A stretch of 64,000 nucleotides of DNA from Streptomyces lateritius (GCF_014649715.1 NZ_BMTO01000007.1:92536-156535); one strand, 5' to 3'; shown: positions 35,430-45,000, numbered from the stretch's first letter. Translations and numbers: made by a program. The notes: generated from the sequence alone by a model not told the origin.

Positions 35430-36356
35430 TCAGCCCTTGACGGCTCCGGTGAGCATGCCCTTCTTGAAGTGCCGCTGGACGAAGGGGGAGGCGACGGCGA
35501 CGGGGATCAGCGCGAGGACCATGACGGCCATCTGCAGCCCCAGCGAGGAGAGTTGTCCGGTGCGAACCGCCTGCTGGAGGCCGGTCGGCGCCTCGGTGTT
35601 CTTCTGGACCAGTTGGATGAGCACGTTCTGCAGCGGCATCATCTCCTGGTCGGTGAGGTAGATGGAGGCGTTGAACCAGGCACTCCAGTAGCCGACCGCG
35701 TAGAACAGCGAGATGACGGCCAGCACCGCGCGTGACAGCGGCATGATAATGGTCAGCAGGATGCGCAGGTCGCTGGCCCCGTCGATGCGGGCGGACTCGG
35801 TGAGTTCGGGTGAGATCCCCATGAAGAAGGCCCGCAGGACGAGGATGTTGAAGACACTGACCGCGCTCGGCAGAACCAGCGACAGATAGGTGTCGGTGAG
35901 GCCCAGCGACTGCACCAGAAGGTATGTCGGAATGAGCCCGGCCCCGAAGAACATGGTCGCCATCATGGTCATCAGGAAGAACCGATGGCCCAGACTCCCC
36001 GGCCGCGACAGGCCGTAGGCCGCCAGCACCGACACCGCCATCGAGAACAGCGTGCCGAAGAGCGTGACACCGATCGAGACCATGATCGCCCGGCTGACCT
36101 GGCCACCGCTGAGCAGTTCCGTGTAGTTGACGAAGGTGATGCCCTGGGGGATCACGACGAGTCCGCCGACCCGGTCGATCACGGGTTTGGGAGAGAGGCT
36201 GGTGACGATCACGATCCAGAGCGGACCGAGCACCCCGAGGCAGGCGAGCAGGAGGAAACCGCCCTTGGCGGTGAGTCCTGCCTTGCTCGGCGGCTCCTCC
36301 CACACAGGGCGGGCGGGAGCCCTGAGGCTGCGGATGAGCTGCGTGTTGAGGCTCAC
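35430..36356 (-). CDS. ABC sugar transporter permease (LplC/MalG type)
   Basis: 308 residues, about six membrane helices, the first at about 30-52 (LLLACLGVLGPLWIVIV). The cytoplasmic EAA loop, ISPELTESARIDGASDLRIL followed by TIIMPLSRAVLA, contacts the ATPase. The sequence style (VVIPQGITFVNYTELLSGGQ, NILVLRAFF) matches LplC-type permeases for oligosaccharides. GTG 36356 overlaps the other permease's stop (GTGA). There is no ATPase gene in the cluster; a shared ATPase such as MsiK is expected in Streptomyces. Confidence 0.92.
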   Translation of the reverse strand: MSLNTQLIRSLRAPARPVWEEPPSKAGLTAKGGFLLLACLGVLGPLWIVIVTSLSPKPVIDRVGGLVVIPQGITFVNYTELLSGGQVSRAIMVSIGVTLFGTLFSMAVSVLAAYGLSRPGSLGHRFFLMTMMATMFFGAGLIPTYLLVQSLGLTDTYLSLVLPSAVSVFNILVLRAFFMGISPELTESARIDGASDLRILLTIIMPLSRAVLAVISLFYAVGYWSAWFNASIYLTDQEMMPLQNVLIQLVQKNTEAPTGLQQAVRTGQLSSLGLQMAVMVLALIPVAVASPFVQRHFKKGMLTGAVKG

Positions 36357-37405
36357 TTCTTGTACACCCCCTGCTCGCCCAGCAGGTGAGCGAACTTGTT
36401 CGCGCCCAGGACGAGACCGACTGCGATGAGGCCCTTGGCCAGACCGACCGCGGCCGCGTAGCTGAAGTCGCCGTTCTGGATACCCATGTTCCACACGTAC
36501 GTGTCGAGGACCTCAGCCGCCCCCGCGCCGACGGCGTTCCGCTGGAGCAGGTACTGCTCGAATCCGACGCTCAGCGCGTCACCCACCCTGAGCACGAGGA
36601 GCAGCGCGATGACCGGGCGCAGCGCGGGCAGCGTCACATGCCACATACGTCGCCAGCGCCCCGCGCCGTCCATGGCGGCGGCCTCGTAAAGGTCGGTACT
36701 GACGGCGGACAGGGCCGCGAGGAAGACGATGATCCCCCAGCCGGCGTCCTTCCAGACGGCCTGCGCGGTGACCAGACACTTGAAGAGGTCCGCGTCGGTC
36801 ATCAGGTCGAAGCCGCTCCACCCGTGCGCCTCCAGGGTCTGCGCGAGGATGCCCGCACCGCCGAGGATCTGCTGGAACACGGTGATCACGAGGACCCACG
36901 AGAAGAAGTGCGGCAGATACATGATCGCCTGCGCCACGGCCCGTACCCGGGGCCGGACCACGCTGTTGATGACCAGCGCGAGAACGATCGGGACCGGGAA
37001 GAACAGCACCAGTTGGAGTACGAACAGCACGAGGGTGTTCTGCGTGGCATCCCAGAACAGCGGGTCCTCGAACATCCGCGAGAACTGTTCCACGCCGACC
37101 CAGGGGCTGTGGAAGATCGCCGCGATGCCGTTGCTGGAGGAGTACGGGTCGTAGTCCTGGAAGGCAACGACGTTGCCGAGCAGTGGGACGTAGTTGAAGA
37201 GAAGGAGCAGGAGGATGACAGGGAAGATCATCAGGATGAGCGCGCGGTCCCGGCGCAGCCGGATCCGCCAGGGAACCTTGCCGGCCTTGCGCGCCCCGCG
37301 CGGTGCACGTGTCTTCCTCGCGGCGGTGGTGACCGCGGCCGTCGGTTCCTCGACGGCCGCGGGTGGACGCGTCCCGCCGGCCCTGCTCCCGGCCGTGAGA
37401 GACAT
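36353..37405 (-). CDS. ABC sugar transporter permease (LplB/MalF type)
   Basis: 350 residues: a basic Ala-rich N-tail of about 45 residues, then six membrane helices starting LILMIFPVILLLLLFNYVPL. The EAA loop is SAVSTDLYEAAAMDGAGRWR followed by HVTLPALRPVIALL. It resembles LplB-type partners of the downstream permease. ATG 37405 overlaps the TGA of the binding-protein gene (TGATG). It forms the heteromeric channel with the 35430-36356 product. Confidence 0.92.
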   Translation of the reverse strand: MSLTAGSRAGGTRPPAAVEEPTAAVTTAARKTRAPRGARKAGKVPWRIRLRRDRALILMIFPVILLLLLFNYVPLLGNVVAFQDYDPYSSSNGIAAIFHSPWVGVEQFSRMFEDPLFWDATQNTLVLFVLQLVLFFPVPIVLALVINSVVRPRVRAVAQAIMYLPHFFSWVLVITVFQQILGGAGILAQTLEAHGWSGFDLMTDADLFKCLVTAQAVWKDAGWGIIVFLAALSAVSTDLYEAAAMDGAGRWRRMWHVTLPALRPVIALLLVLRVGDALSVGFEQYLLQRNAVGAGAAEVLDTYVWNMGIQNGDFSYAAAVGLAKGLIAVGLVLGANKFAHLLGEQGVYKK

Positions 37406-39066
37406 CAGTTGCCGCTGCCGTTCTTGTCGAAGAGCTCCTTGTACCAGTCGCGCAGCTTTTCCCCGCCGGAGGACTTCCAGGTGGAGATGGCCGCCTGCAC
37501 GTCGGCCAGCTTCTTGTGGCCCCGCACGTAGTCCCGCTGCAGCTGATCGAACGGGGTGTGGATGTTGGCGTAGCGGGTCGGCTCGACGATGTTCAGGCCG
37601 TACGTGGACGTCTTCTTCATGAAGGCGCCCATCCGCTGCTGCCACTCGACCTGCTTGCGGGCGATGTCGGGGAGGTCGGGGTGGGCTACGTAGGGAGCCG
37701 GGCCGGCCAGCATCGCCCAGGCGTTGATCACCTCGGAGTTGCCCTGGTCGGTCTTGGCCGGGACGCCGTCCCTGACCGTGAAGTGGGTGCCCTCGACGCC
37801 GTAGTCGACGAGCATCCGCTCCTTGGTGCCATAGGGCGCTGCCGCGAAGTTGGCGGCGGCCAGCGCGTTCTCGACCGTTTCCTTCGAGGCGCCCTTACGG
37901 ATCAGCGACCAGATGTTGGCGGGGTTGGACGCGTACATCGACGGGTTGCCACCGTCGGCGCCGAAGAGGTCCATGGCGTCGATCTCGAACTCCGGGTTCG
38001 CCTGGGCCTGTTCGGCCGCCCTGGCGTACCAGGCGGACATGTCGCTGGTCCAGACCAGGATCTGTCCGGCGGTGAAACGCTGGACCGGGTCGCCGGCGCT
38101 CGCCTTGTCGTCGGGGTGGACCACGCCGGCGTCGTACAGCTTGCGGGTCCACTCCAGGGCTTCGAGGTATTCGGGCCGCTCGATGCCGAACCTCACCTTG
38201 CCGTCCGGGTCGAGGTTCCAGCCGGGCATGGCGCCGAAGATGTTCCCCGAGATCCAGGCCAGGTCACCGCAGGCGTACACCTTGGCCTTGGCGCTGGTGA
38301 CGTCCTTGGCCCAACTCAGGAACTCATCGGCCGACTTGGGGAGGCTGTAGCCCTTCTTGTCGAAGATGTCCTTGCGGTAGTAGGGCACGATGAAGGTCGT
38401 GGCAGGGGCGGGGATCGGAATGCCGCGCAGCGCGCCGCCGAAGATGCCCATGCGCCAGGCGTCGGACGGTATCGCGGCCAGGTTGGGGTACTTCTTGACC
38501 TTGTCGCCCGCCAGGTAGGGGCCGAGGTCCATGAACTTCGCGGTGACCGCGTGCGCGGTCTTGCCGACGTTCTCCCAGCTCGGCAGGACCACCATGTCGG
38601 GAATGGAGCTGGAGGCGAGGACGGCACCGAGCTTCTCGCCGTAGGTGTTGCCGTTCTGGTTCTGCCAGGTGATCTTCGTACCTGCCGCCTCGTCGACCCC
38701 CTGGTAGTAAGCGCACCCGGCCTTCGGCGGGGTGCCCCAGAACGGGGACATGATCCGGACGGGTGCGCCGGTGCCGAGCCTATTCGGGACCGAGGCGGTG
38801 AGGGCCGCGAGTTCGACCTTGCTGGTATAGCCGGCCGCCGAACCGTTCTTCGAGGGGATGTCAGGATCGGCCACCTTGCTGGGGACGTAGGCCGGGAGCA
38901 GCTTGTCCGCGGCCTTGCCCGACGTGGCGCCCTCTCGCGACCCGTCGTCCGAACCGCCACAGGCGGCGAGTAGCGGCATTCCCCCGGCCACCGCCGCGGT
39001 GGCGACCGCCGTGGAGGCGAGGAAGCTCCTCCTGCTCGGACCGGTGGATGCGGATTTCGGAGTCAT
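37405..39066 (-). CDS. Extracellular oligosaccharide-binding lipoprotein of the ABC importer
   Basis: 553 residues. The leader combines a twin-arginine motif (PSRRSFLAST) and a lipobox (LLAACGG), so it is exported folded and anchored by lipid. The rest is a family-1 solute-binding protein of the large LplA type: SRVLSP-like strand MSPFWGTPPKAG, aromatic-rich ligand cleft segments, and the ending STWKSSGGEKLRDWYKELFD. The large size suits oligosaccharides rather than monosaccharides. It is the first gene of the operon, behind two palindromic operators. Its ligand is inferred as xyloglucan fragments from the co-transcribed GH74, GH42 and GH95 genes. Confidence 0.92.
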   Translation of the reverse strand: MTPKSASTGPSRRSFLASTAVATAAVAGGMPLLAACGGSDDGSREGATSGKAADKLLPAYVPSKVADPDIPSKNGSAAGYTSKVELAALTASVPNRLGTGAPVRIMSPFWGTPPKAGCAYYQGVDEAAGTKITWQNQNGNTYGEKLGAVLASSSIPDMVVLPSWENVGKTAHAVTAKFMDLGPYLAGDKVKKYPNLAAIPSDAWRMGIFGGALRGIPIPAPATTFIVPYYRKDIFDKKGYSLPKSADEFLSWAKDVTSAKAKVYACGDLAWISGNIFGAMPGWNLDPDGKVRFGIERPEYLEALEWTRKLYDAGVVHPDDKASAGDPVQRFTAGQILVWTSDMSAWYARAAEQAQANPEFEIDAMDLFGADGGNPSMYASNPANIWSLIRKGASKETVENALAAANFAAAPYGTKERMLVDYGVEGTHFTVRDGVPAKTDQGNSEVINAWAMLAGPAPYVAHPDLPDIARKQVEWQQRMGAFMKKTSTYGLNIVEPTRYANIHTPFDQLQRDYVRGHKKLADVQAAISTWKSSGGEKLRDWYKELFDKNGSGN

Positions 39067-39183
39067 TGCGTCAACCCTTCATGGCACACCTGGAGACCCG
39101 GCGATGGACCGTCGGCCGCGGTGTCGTGACTGGAACTGGCTGAGCTGAAAACGGACATCCGATCACTGCGACACGATGCAATG

Positions 39184-39197
39184 TCGAAGCGCTTCGA
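39184..39197. promoter_or_regulatory. LacI-family operator before the importer operon
   Basis: TCGAAGCGCTTCGA, perfect 14-bp palindrome, 118 bases upstream of the binding-protein ATG. Confidence 0.85.
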
Positions 39198-39341
39198 TGT
39201 TGCAGTGAGGTTAAGTGAACACCTATGGGCGCACAAGGGCCACTTCCAAGATTCCTCCGGAATGCAAGAAGTGCTCTTCGTAGTCCTGCTGGACGTTAGA
39301 AGTGCTGATCTCTTGACACTCACTCTGATGCTTGATGAGCA

Positions 39342-39355
39342 TCGAAGCGCTTCGA
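39342..39355. promoter_or_regulatory. LacI-family operator before GH3
   Basis: TCGAAGCGCTTCGA, perfect 14-bp palindrome, 34 bases before the GTG of GH3. It is centred 158 bases (about 15 turns) from the other site in this divergent promoter, so looping between the two is possible. Confidence 0.85.
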
Positions 39356-39388
39356 AGCATTCGTCGCTCCATCTCAAGGGGATCCCAC

Positions 39389-42221
39389 GTGTCCGCACAC
39401 ACCCTCACCTTTCCGCGATCCGCAACTGCCTTTCGCCAAGCGCATCGACGACCTTCTGTCGCGGCTCACCCTCGACGAGAAGATCGGCTTCCTGCATCAG
39501 TTCGCACCCGCCGTGGAGCGGCTCGGCGTCGCCGCGTTCCGCACCGGCCAGGAGGCCCTGCACGGCGTGGCCTGGATGGGTCCGGCCACCGTCTTCCCGC
39601 AGGCGGTGGGCCTGGGCGCGACCTGGAACACGGATCTCGTCCGAAGGGTCGGCGAGGCGGTGTCCAAGGAGGTCCGGGCGATGCGCGCCAGCGACGACCG
39701 CGTGGGACTCAACGTCTGGTCCCCGACCGTGAACCTGCTGCGCCACCCTCTGTGGGGCCGCAACGAGGAGGGCTACTCGGAGGACCCGAAGCTCACCTCC
39801 GCCATCGCCACCGCCTACACGCACGGCCTGCGCGGCGAGCACCCGACATACTGGCGCACCGCGCCCGTCCTCAAGCACTGGCTGGCCCACAACAACGAGA
39901 CAGGCCGCGACGTCACGTCCTCCTCGGTCCGCCCGCGCGTCCTGCATGAATACGATCTGCGCGCCTTCCGCGAGACGGTCGAGGCGGGCGCCGTGTCCGG
40001 TGTGATGCCGGCGTACAACCTGGTCAACGGCCGCCCGAACCATGTCTCGCCGTATCTGCGCGAGCACCTGCGCACCTGGACCGACGAGGAACTGCTGGTC
40101 TGCTCGGACGCGGGCGCGCCCTCCAACCTGGTCGACTCCGAGCACTACTTCGACACCCACGAGGAGGCGACGGCCGCCGCACTGCTGGCCGGCGTCGACA
40201 GCTTCACCGACCACGGCACCGACAGCTCGAAGATCACCGCACGGGTCCGCGGCGCCCTGGAGCGGGGCCTGCTGACCGAGTCGGACGTCGAGGCGGCGGT
40301 CCGCCGCCAGCTCTCGGTCCGTTTCCGCCTCGGCGAGTTCGACTCGGAGTACGACCCGCACGCGCTCACCACGGACTTCGACACCCCGGCCCATCAGGCG
40401 CTCGCCCAGGAAGCGGCCGAGCAGGCGGTCGTGCTGCTCAAGAACAGCGGTGACCTGCTGCCGCTCGCGCCCGGCACCCGGCTCGCGGTGGTCGGCCTGC
40501 TCGCCGACGAGTGCAAGTGCGACTGGTACAGCGGCACGCTCCTGCACCGCAGCACGCCGCTGGCGGGCCTGTGCGAACGGCTCGGCTCGGAGCGCGTGCA
40601 GTTCGCGGAGGGCGTGGACCGGATCCTGCTGAAGACCTCGGCCGGAACCTACCTGCACGTCCCCGAGGCGGACGCCGACGACGAGGTGCGGGGCGCCGAA
40701 GGCGCCCTCGACCCGGCTCTGCTCACCGGCCGGACGGACCTTCCCCCGCTCACCACCGACGCGACCGGCACCGAACTCTCCCTCATCGACTGGGGCGAGG
40801 GCGTGCTGACCCTGCGCGCCCCCGACGGCCGCTTCCTCTCCGTCGCCGAGGACGGCTTCGTCCGAGCCTCCGCCGACCAGCCCGGAGGCTGGGTCGTCCA
40901 GGAGACGTTCCGCCTGGAACCGCACGAGAACGGGCACCTCCTTCGGCACATCGGTACGGGTAGCCCGCTCTCTGTCGCCGCCGACGGCCTCAAGGTTGCC
41001 GAGAAGAACGGTGAGATCTTCGAAGTCGTCGTCGTCGAGAGCGGCGAGGACGCGGTGACCAGGGCCGCCGCGCAGGCGGACGTGGTCCTGGTGGTCGCGG
41101 GTAACGATCCGCACATCAACGGACGCGAGACCGAGGACCGTACGACGCTGGCGCTCCCCGCCCACCAGGAGCGCCTCCTGCGCGCGGCCCGCACGGCCAA
41201 CCCGAACACGGTACTGGCGCTGGTCTCGGCGTACCCGTACGCGGTCGATCACACGGAGGTGCCGGCGCTGCTGTGGACGGCCCACGGCGGCCAGGCGGCC
41301 GGCACCGCCCTGGCCCGGCTCCTGGCCGGCGACGTCTCCCCCGCCGCCCGGCTCCCGCAGACGTGGTACGCGGACGACTCCGACCTGCCCGACCTCCTCG
41401 ACTACGACGTGATCGGCGGCCGCCAGACGTACCTCTACTTCGAGGGCACGCCTCTCTTCCCGTTCGGCCACGGCCTGTCGTACGCGTCCTTCTCCTACGA
41501 AGGCCTCACGACCCGCGTCGAGGACGGGACACTGCACGTGTCCTTCACCGTCGGCAACACCGGTGACGTGGCCTCGGACGAGGTCGCCCAGCTCTACACC
41601 CGGGCCGTGGAGCCGTCGGTGCCACGGCCTCGCCGGGAACTGGCCGCGCACGAGCGCGTGACGCTCGCGCCCGGCGAGGTCACGGAGATCACCTTCCGGG
41701 TGCCGATCTCGGCCTTCGCGTTCTGGGACGTGGCGCAGGGACGTCACCGGGTGGCACCGGGGCTCTACGAGATCCTCGTCGGAGCGTCCAGCGAGGACAT
41801 CCGCCTGGTCCAGACCGTCGACCTCGACGGCGAGCCGTCCGTACCCCGGCCGGTCATGGTCGGCGGCCTGGAAGTGGTGGACTTCGACGACCAGAGCGAC
41901 ACGGAGATCGTGGACCGCACGAAAACGTCGGGTGACTCCGTCGCCCCTGTGGCCGGCCGGAGGGGCGAGCTGGTGTTCCGCGACTGTGACTTCGGAAAGG
42001 GGGCTGCCGGGATCACGGTGGAGGCCTCGGGTGAGGGTACGGTCGAACTCTCGCTGGGTGACGGTCCGGTCCTGGCGGTGCTCACGCTTTCCCCGGGTAC
42101 GGCCGGGCCATACGACTACGCCACGGTGAGCGCCCCGGCCGTCGTGACGGCCGGTGTGCACGACGTCCGTCTCGGACTGCGCGGCCCGGTGCGGCTCGCG
42201 CGCGTAGCCTTCTCCGCCTGA
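39389..42221 (+). pseudogene. GH3 beta-glucosidase/beta-xylosidase with a frameshift next to its start
   Basis: GTG 39389 with AAGGGG upstream encodes VSAHTLT, but one extra T in TTT (39410-39412) shifts the frame. Homology resumes in the other frame as FRDPQLPFAKRIDDLLSRLT and runs uninterrupted to 42221. The first start codon in that frame is GTG 39513, which omits about 35 conserved residues. Domains: a GH3 barrel (nucleophile Asp in ELLVCSDAGAP, about 40107-40109), a GH3-C sandwich interrupted by a beta-trefoil-like insert (DRILLKTSAGTYLHV, DGRFLSVAEDGFV), an Fn3 domain, and a CBM6-like C-terminus. No signal peptide. It is either a recent mutant, a sequencing error, or a protein started at 39513. 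Confidence 0.85.
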
Positions 42222-42260
42222 GGCCCGCCGACCCTGTACGCACGGGAGACGCCACGCACG

Positions 42261-42292
42261 AGTCCGGCACCGGAAGGCTTCGGTGCCGGACT
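42261..42292. terminator. Strong bidirectional hairpin terminator
   Basis: AGTCCGGCACCG pairs perfectly with CGGTGCCGGACT around an 8-base loop, between the convergent GH3 and GH42 genes. Confidence 0.85.
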
Positions 42293-42421
42293 CGGCTTCT
42301 TCAGGGCTGCGTTCGGCAGGGTCTTCGACGCCCGGACCGTTCGGGCGCGGCTACCGTCCGGGGTCCACGGGTCCGACCGGTCCGAGACGCGGTGGGACCA
42401 GAAGGTCCGCGGTGGCGGACG

Positions 42422-44563
42422 TCACCGGTCCTCCGCGGCAGCCCCCGGCGCGGCGGCAAGGACGCGGACGTCCCAGGCACCGAGCCGCACCGGCGTACCG
42501 GCCGGGACCACGCTGCCGCCCAGGGCGTCGGTCAGGTCCACCGGCGCCTGAGCCGTGGCCGGCTGCCAGCTCCAGTTGTTGACGACATGGACGCGCCGGC
42601 CGTCGGGGGCGGTGCCGGTGGCGACGGTGACCGAGTCCGGCAGGCCCTGCCAGCCGCTGCACGGGGTGGGCGCGAGCCACGCGGCGAGCGCGCGGGCCAG
42701 ATCGCGGCCGGGCACGGTGCCCACGCACGTGACGCGGCCGGCCCCGTGGCGGCGGGTGGTGACCGCGGGCCAGCGCCCGAAGTGCGGGTGGTCGTACTCG
42801 GCCAGGACGTCTGCGTCCTCGACCGCCAGGCCCTCCACCCAACGGGTGGCCATCGCGTCGCCCGGCAGCTGGAGCGGGCTGTCCGGTGCGGCGCGCAGCG
42901 GCAGGTCGGCGCGCAGGTTGCTGAACTCGTCGTACCGGACGCCCGCGGCCTTCACCAGTCGTGCTGGTGCGACCTCATGGCGGGCCCGCGCCTCGTGGTC
43001 GCCGCAGCCGGTGCGGGGACCGAGGACGAGGTGGCCGCCCGTCTCCGCGTAGGCGCCGAGCCAGTCGAGCATCCCGTCGTCCGCCACGTACAGCGCGGGA
43101 GCGACGAGCACAGGGTGCAGCTCGGCCGCCGACTCCGGTGCCAGGCCGGGGCGTTCGCCACGCGGGTCGTGCAACTGACGGGCGTGCAGGATCCGTACCT
43201 GACGTCCCGCCTCGAACGCGCCTCGGTAGAACGGGTCGAAGATACCTTCGTACGCACCCTCGTCCGGACCGCCGTCGGGACCCGCGAGCGGCGGGTACTT
43301 GTTCATCAGCCACTTGCTCGGCGCCGAGTACGCCATCGCGATGTCGGCGGCCGGCGTGATCCCGGCGACCAGGGCTCCTGCCCGCTCGAACTCCGCTCCC
43401 AAGCGCGCGAGTTCACCGTAGGCGCGGCCCGGCCGTCCGCTGTGCGGGAGGATACCGCCCCAGTACGTCTCGGCGCCGAAATGCAGCGTGTGCCAGTGCC
43501 AGTACTCGATCATGCGGGCCCCGCGCGCAACCAGCGCCCACGCGGCCTGCCGCCACTGCCCGTCGAAAGCGGGACGGTTGTCCGAGGTGCCGCCGATGGC
43601 CTGGGCGTTGGTCTCCGTGATCAGGAACGACTCCTGGCGCGAGGAGTAGACCCTGTCGGCGCTCTGGTGCAGCGCCCATGCCCCGTACGCCATCCATTGC
43701 CCCGGCAGCTTCTCGTGCGGCGGCTCCGGCATGGTGAGGCTGTCCTGCATGTCGTAGTACGGGTTGCCCGCGGTGACGTCCAGGCTGTCAGTGAGTTCGT
43801 CGTCCTCCAGGCCGGGAGACCAGTAGGCCAGGCACGTGGTGACGAACTGACTCGGCCTCGCGTACTCACGCACGATGCCGGCCTGCCAGGCGATGAACTC
43901 GGTGGTCTGCCGGGCCTGGAACGCCCGCCAGGCCAGGTCGTACTGCGGCTGTGCGTTGCCCTCCGGCTTCCACAGGTCGGCCCAGGTGGACAGTCGGTGC
44001 GACCAGTGCACAAGCCCCCACTCGCGGTTGAGGGTCTCCACATCGCCGTACCGCTGCCGCAGGTCGTCCACGAACCGCTGGAAGACACCGTGGTTGTGCG
44101 GCAGCCGCGGGCCGGGCTCGTTGTCCACCTGGAAACCGATGACCGCGGGATGGTCGGCGTAACGGGCCGTGATCGCGCGGATCACCCGCTCCGCGTGGAA
44201 ACGGAAGGCCGGGTGCGTGATGTCGACCTCCTGCCGGCCACCCCACGCGGCGCGGCGCCCGGTTGCGTCCTCGGCGGCGATCTCCGGGTACTGCCGCGCC
44301 AGCCACGGCGGCACCGCGTAGGTGGGAGTTCCGAGCACGACGAAGATGCCGCGCTCGTGGGCGCCGTCGAGGACGGGTTGCAGCCAGTCGAGCTCGAACC
44401 GGCCGCTCGAAGGTTCCCAGGTGGACCAGACCGACTCACCGACGCGGATGACGGTGAACTTCGCCTCCGCCATGAGATCGAGGTCGGTCCTGAGCCGCTC
44501 GTACGGCTGGTACTCGTGATAGTAGGCGGCGCCGAACAGCACGCGCGCGGGCAGATCAGGCAT
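42422..44563 (-). CDS. GH42 beta-galactosidase, second intact copy
   Basis: 713 residues, no signal peptide. It is a divergent GH42: N-terminus LFGAAYYHEYQPYERLRTDL, acid/base Glu149 in GFQVDNEPG, the Asp/Trp-rich DLWKPEGNAQPQYDLAW, nucleophile Glu317 in FLITETNAQAIGG, and WHWHTLHFGAETYWGGILPH. A trimerisation-like domain (about 430-640) and a C-terminal strand domain follow. It is only distantly similar to the GH42 at 23.9 kb, so the two may prefer different galactosyl or arabinosyl links. It may cover for the deleted GH42 of the importer operon. The GH43 relic lies between it and its operator. Confidence 0.92.
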   Translation of the reverse strand: MPDLPARVLFGAAYYHEYQPYERLRTDLDLMAEAKFTVIRVGESVWSTWEPSSGRFELDWLQPVLDGAHERGIFVVLGTPTYAVPPWLARQYPEIAAEDATGRRAAWGGRQEVDITHPAFRFHAERVIRAITARYADHPAVIGFQVDNEPGPRLPHNHGVFQRFVDDLRQRYGDVETLNREWGLVHWSHRLSTWADLWKPEGNAQPQYDLAWRAFQARQTTEFIAWQAGIVREYARPSQFVTTCLAYWSPGLEDDELTDSLDVTAGNPYYDMQDSLTMPEPPHEKLPGQWMAYGAWALHQSADRVYSSRQESFLITETNAQAIGGTSDNRPAFDGQWRQAAWALVARGARMIEYWHWHTLHFGAETYWGGILPHSGRPGRAYGELARLGAEFERAGALVAGITPAADIAMAYSAPSKWLMNKYPPLAGPDGGPDEGAYEGIFDPFYRGAFEAGRQVRILHARQLHDPRGERPGLAPESAAELHPVLVAPALYVADDGMLDWLGAYAETGGHLVLGPRTGCGDHEARARHEVAPARLVKAAGVRYDEFSNLRADLPLRAAPDSPLQLPGDAMATRWVEGLAVEDADVLAEYDHPHFGRWPAVTTRRHGAGRVTCVGTVPGRDLARALAAWLAPTPCSGWQGLPDSVTVATGTAPDGRRVHVVNNWSWQPATAQAPVDLTDALGGSVVPAGTPVRLGAWDVRVLAAAPGAAAEDR

Positions 44564-44619
44564 GCGAGGCCCTCGAGAGACGTAGGGGTCCCGGCCGCCG
44601 GGATCCGGTCGTGGATCCA

Positions 44620-44800
44620 GGCGGCCGGGACGGGAGGTTGCCGGGGCGCTCCTTCGTGGTGCGTTGACCGGCGGACCGGTCGTGCACGGAGATCGAGGAG
44701 GGATGTGGTTCGCTGCGGTCGAAGTCGTCGCCCTCGTCCCAGGTGACCGGGGCGAGGAAGGACTCGCGGCCGAAGGCGTGCCATCCGGGATTCGGCTCAC
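44620..44800 (-). pseudogene. Relic of a GH43 xylosidase gene
   Basis: Minus-strand translation gives NPGWHAFGRESFLAPVTW, then after a deletion ISVHDRSAGQRTTKERPGNL. Both match the GH43 at 26.3 kb (GWHVLGRETFLAPVTW and ISLRDRPAGHCTIKERPGWL), in the right order but with about 35 residues missing between them. Catalytic blades are absent. It lies between the operator at 44868 and the GH42 gene, so GH42 is now transcribed through the ruin of a former first gene. Confidence 0.75.
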
Positions 44801-44867
44801 AGTGGAGCCTACGGACGGCACCAACGGTTCGTCTGGTGACTCATGGCAGCAGTAGCCCCCCAGATCG

Positions 44868-44881
44868 TCGAAGCGCTTCAC
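44868..44881. promoter_or_regulatory. LacI-family operator before the second GH42
   Basis: TCGAAGCGCTTCAC has a perfect 10-base core. It precedes the GH43 relic and GH42 on the minus strand. Confidence 0.8.
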
Positions 44882-44986
44882 TTGCTGAAGCAAGTTAATG
44901 AGTACCTTCTGGCGAAACAAGAGGCTGCAGGCGATTAGACCTACTGCACGCCAGGCATTGACATCACATCCCAGGCGGTGACAGCG

Positions 44987-45000
44987 TCGAAGCGCTTCAC
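44987..45000. promoter_or_regulatory. LacI-family operator before GH1
   Basis: TCGAAGCGCTTCAC, identical to the previous site and in the same orientation, centred 119 bases away. The 119-158 base spacing recurs for the site pairs at 23.6, 39.2 and 44.9 kb. Confidence 0.8.

Noticed and set aside
39405..42161. A 918-codon open frame on the minus strand
   Set aside because: It mirrors the GH3 gene, which has clear family motifs; the antisense product has none.
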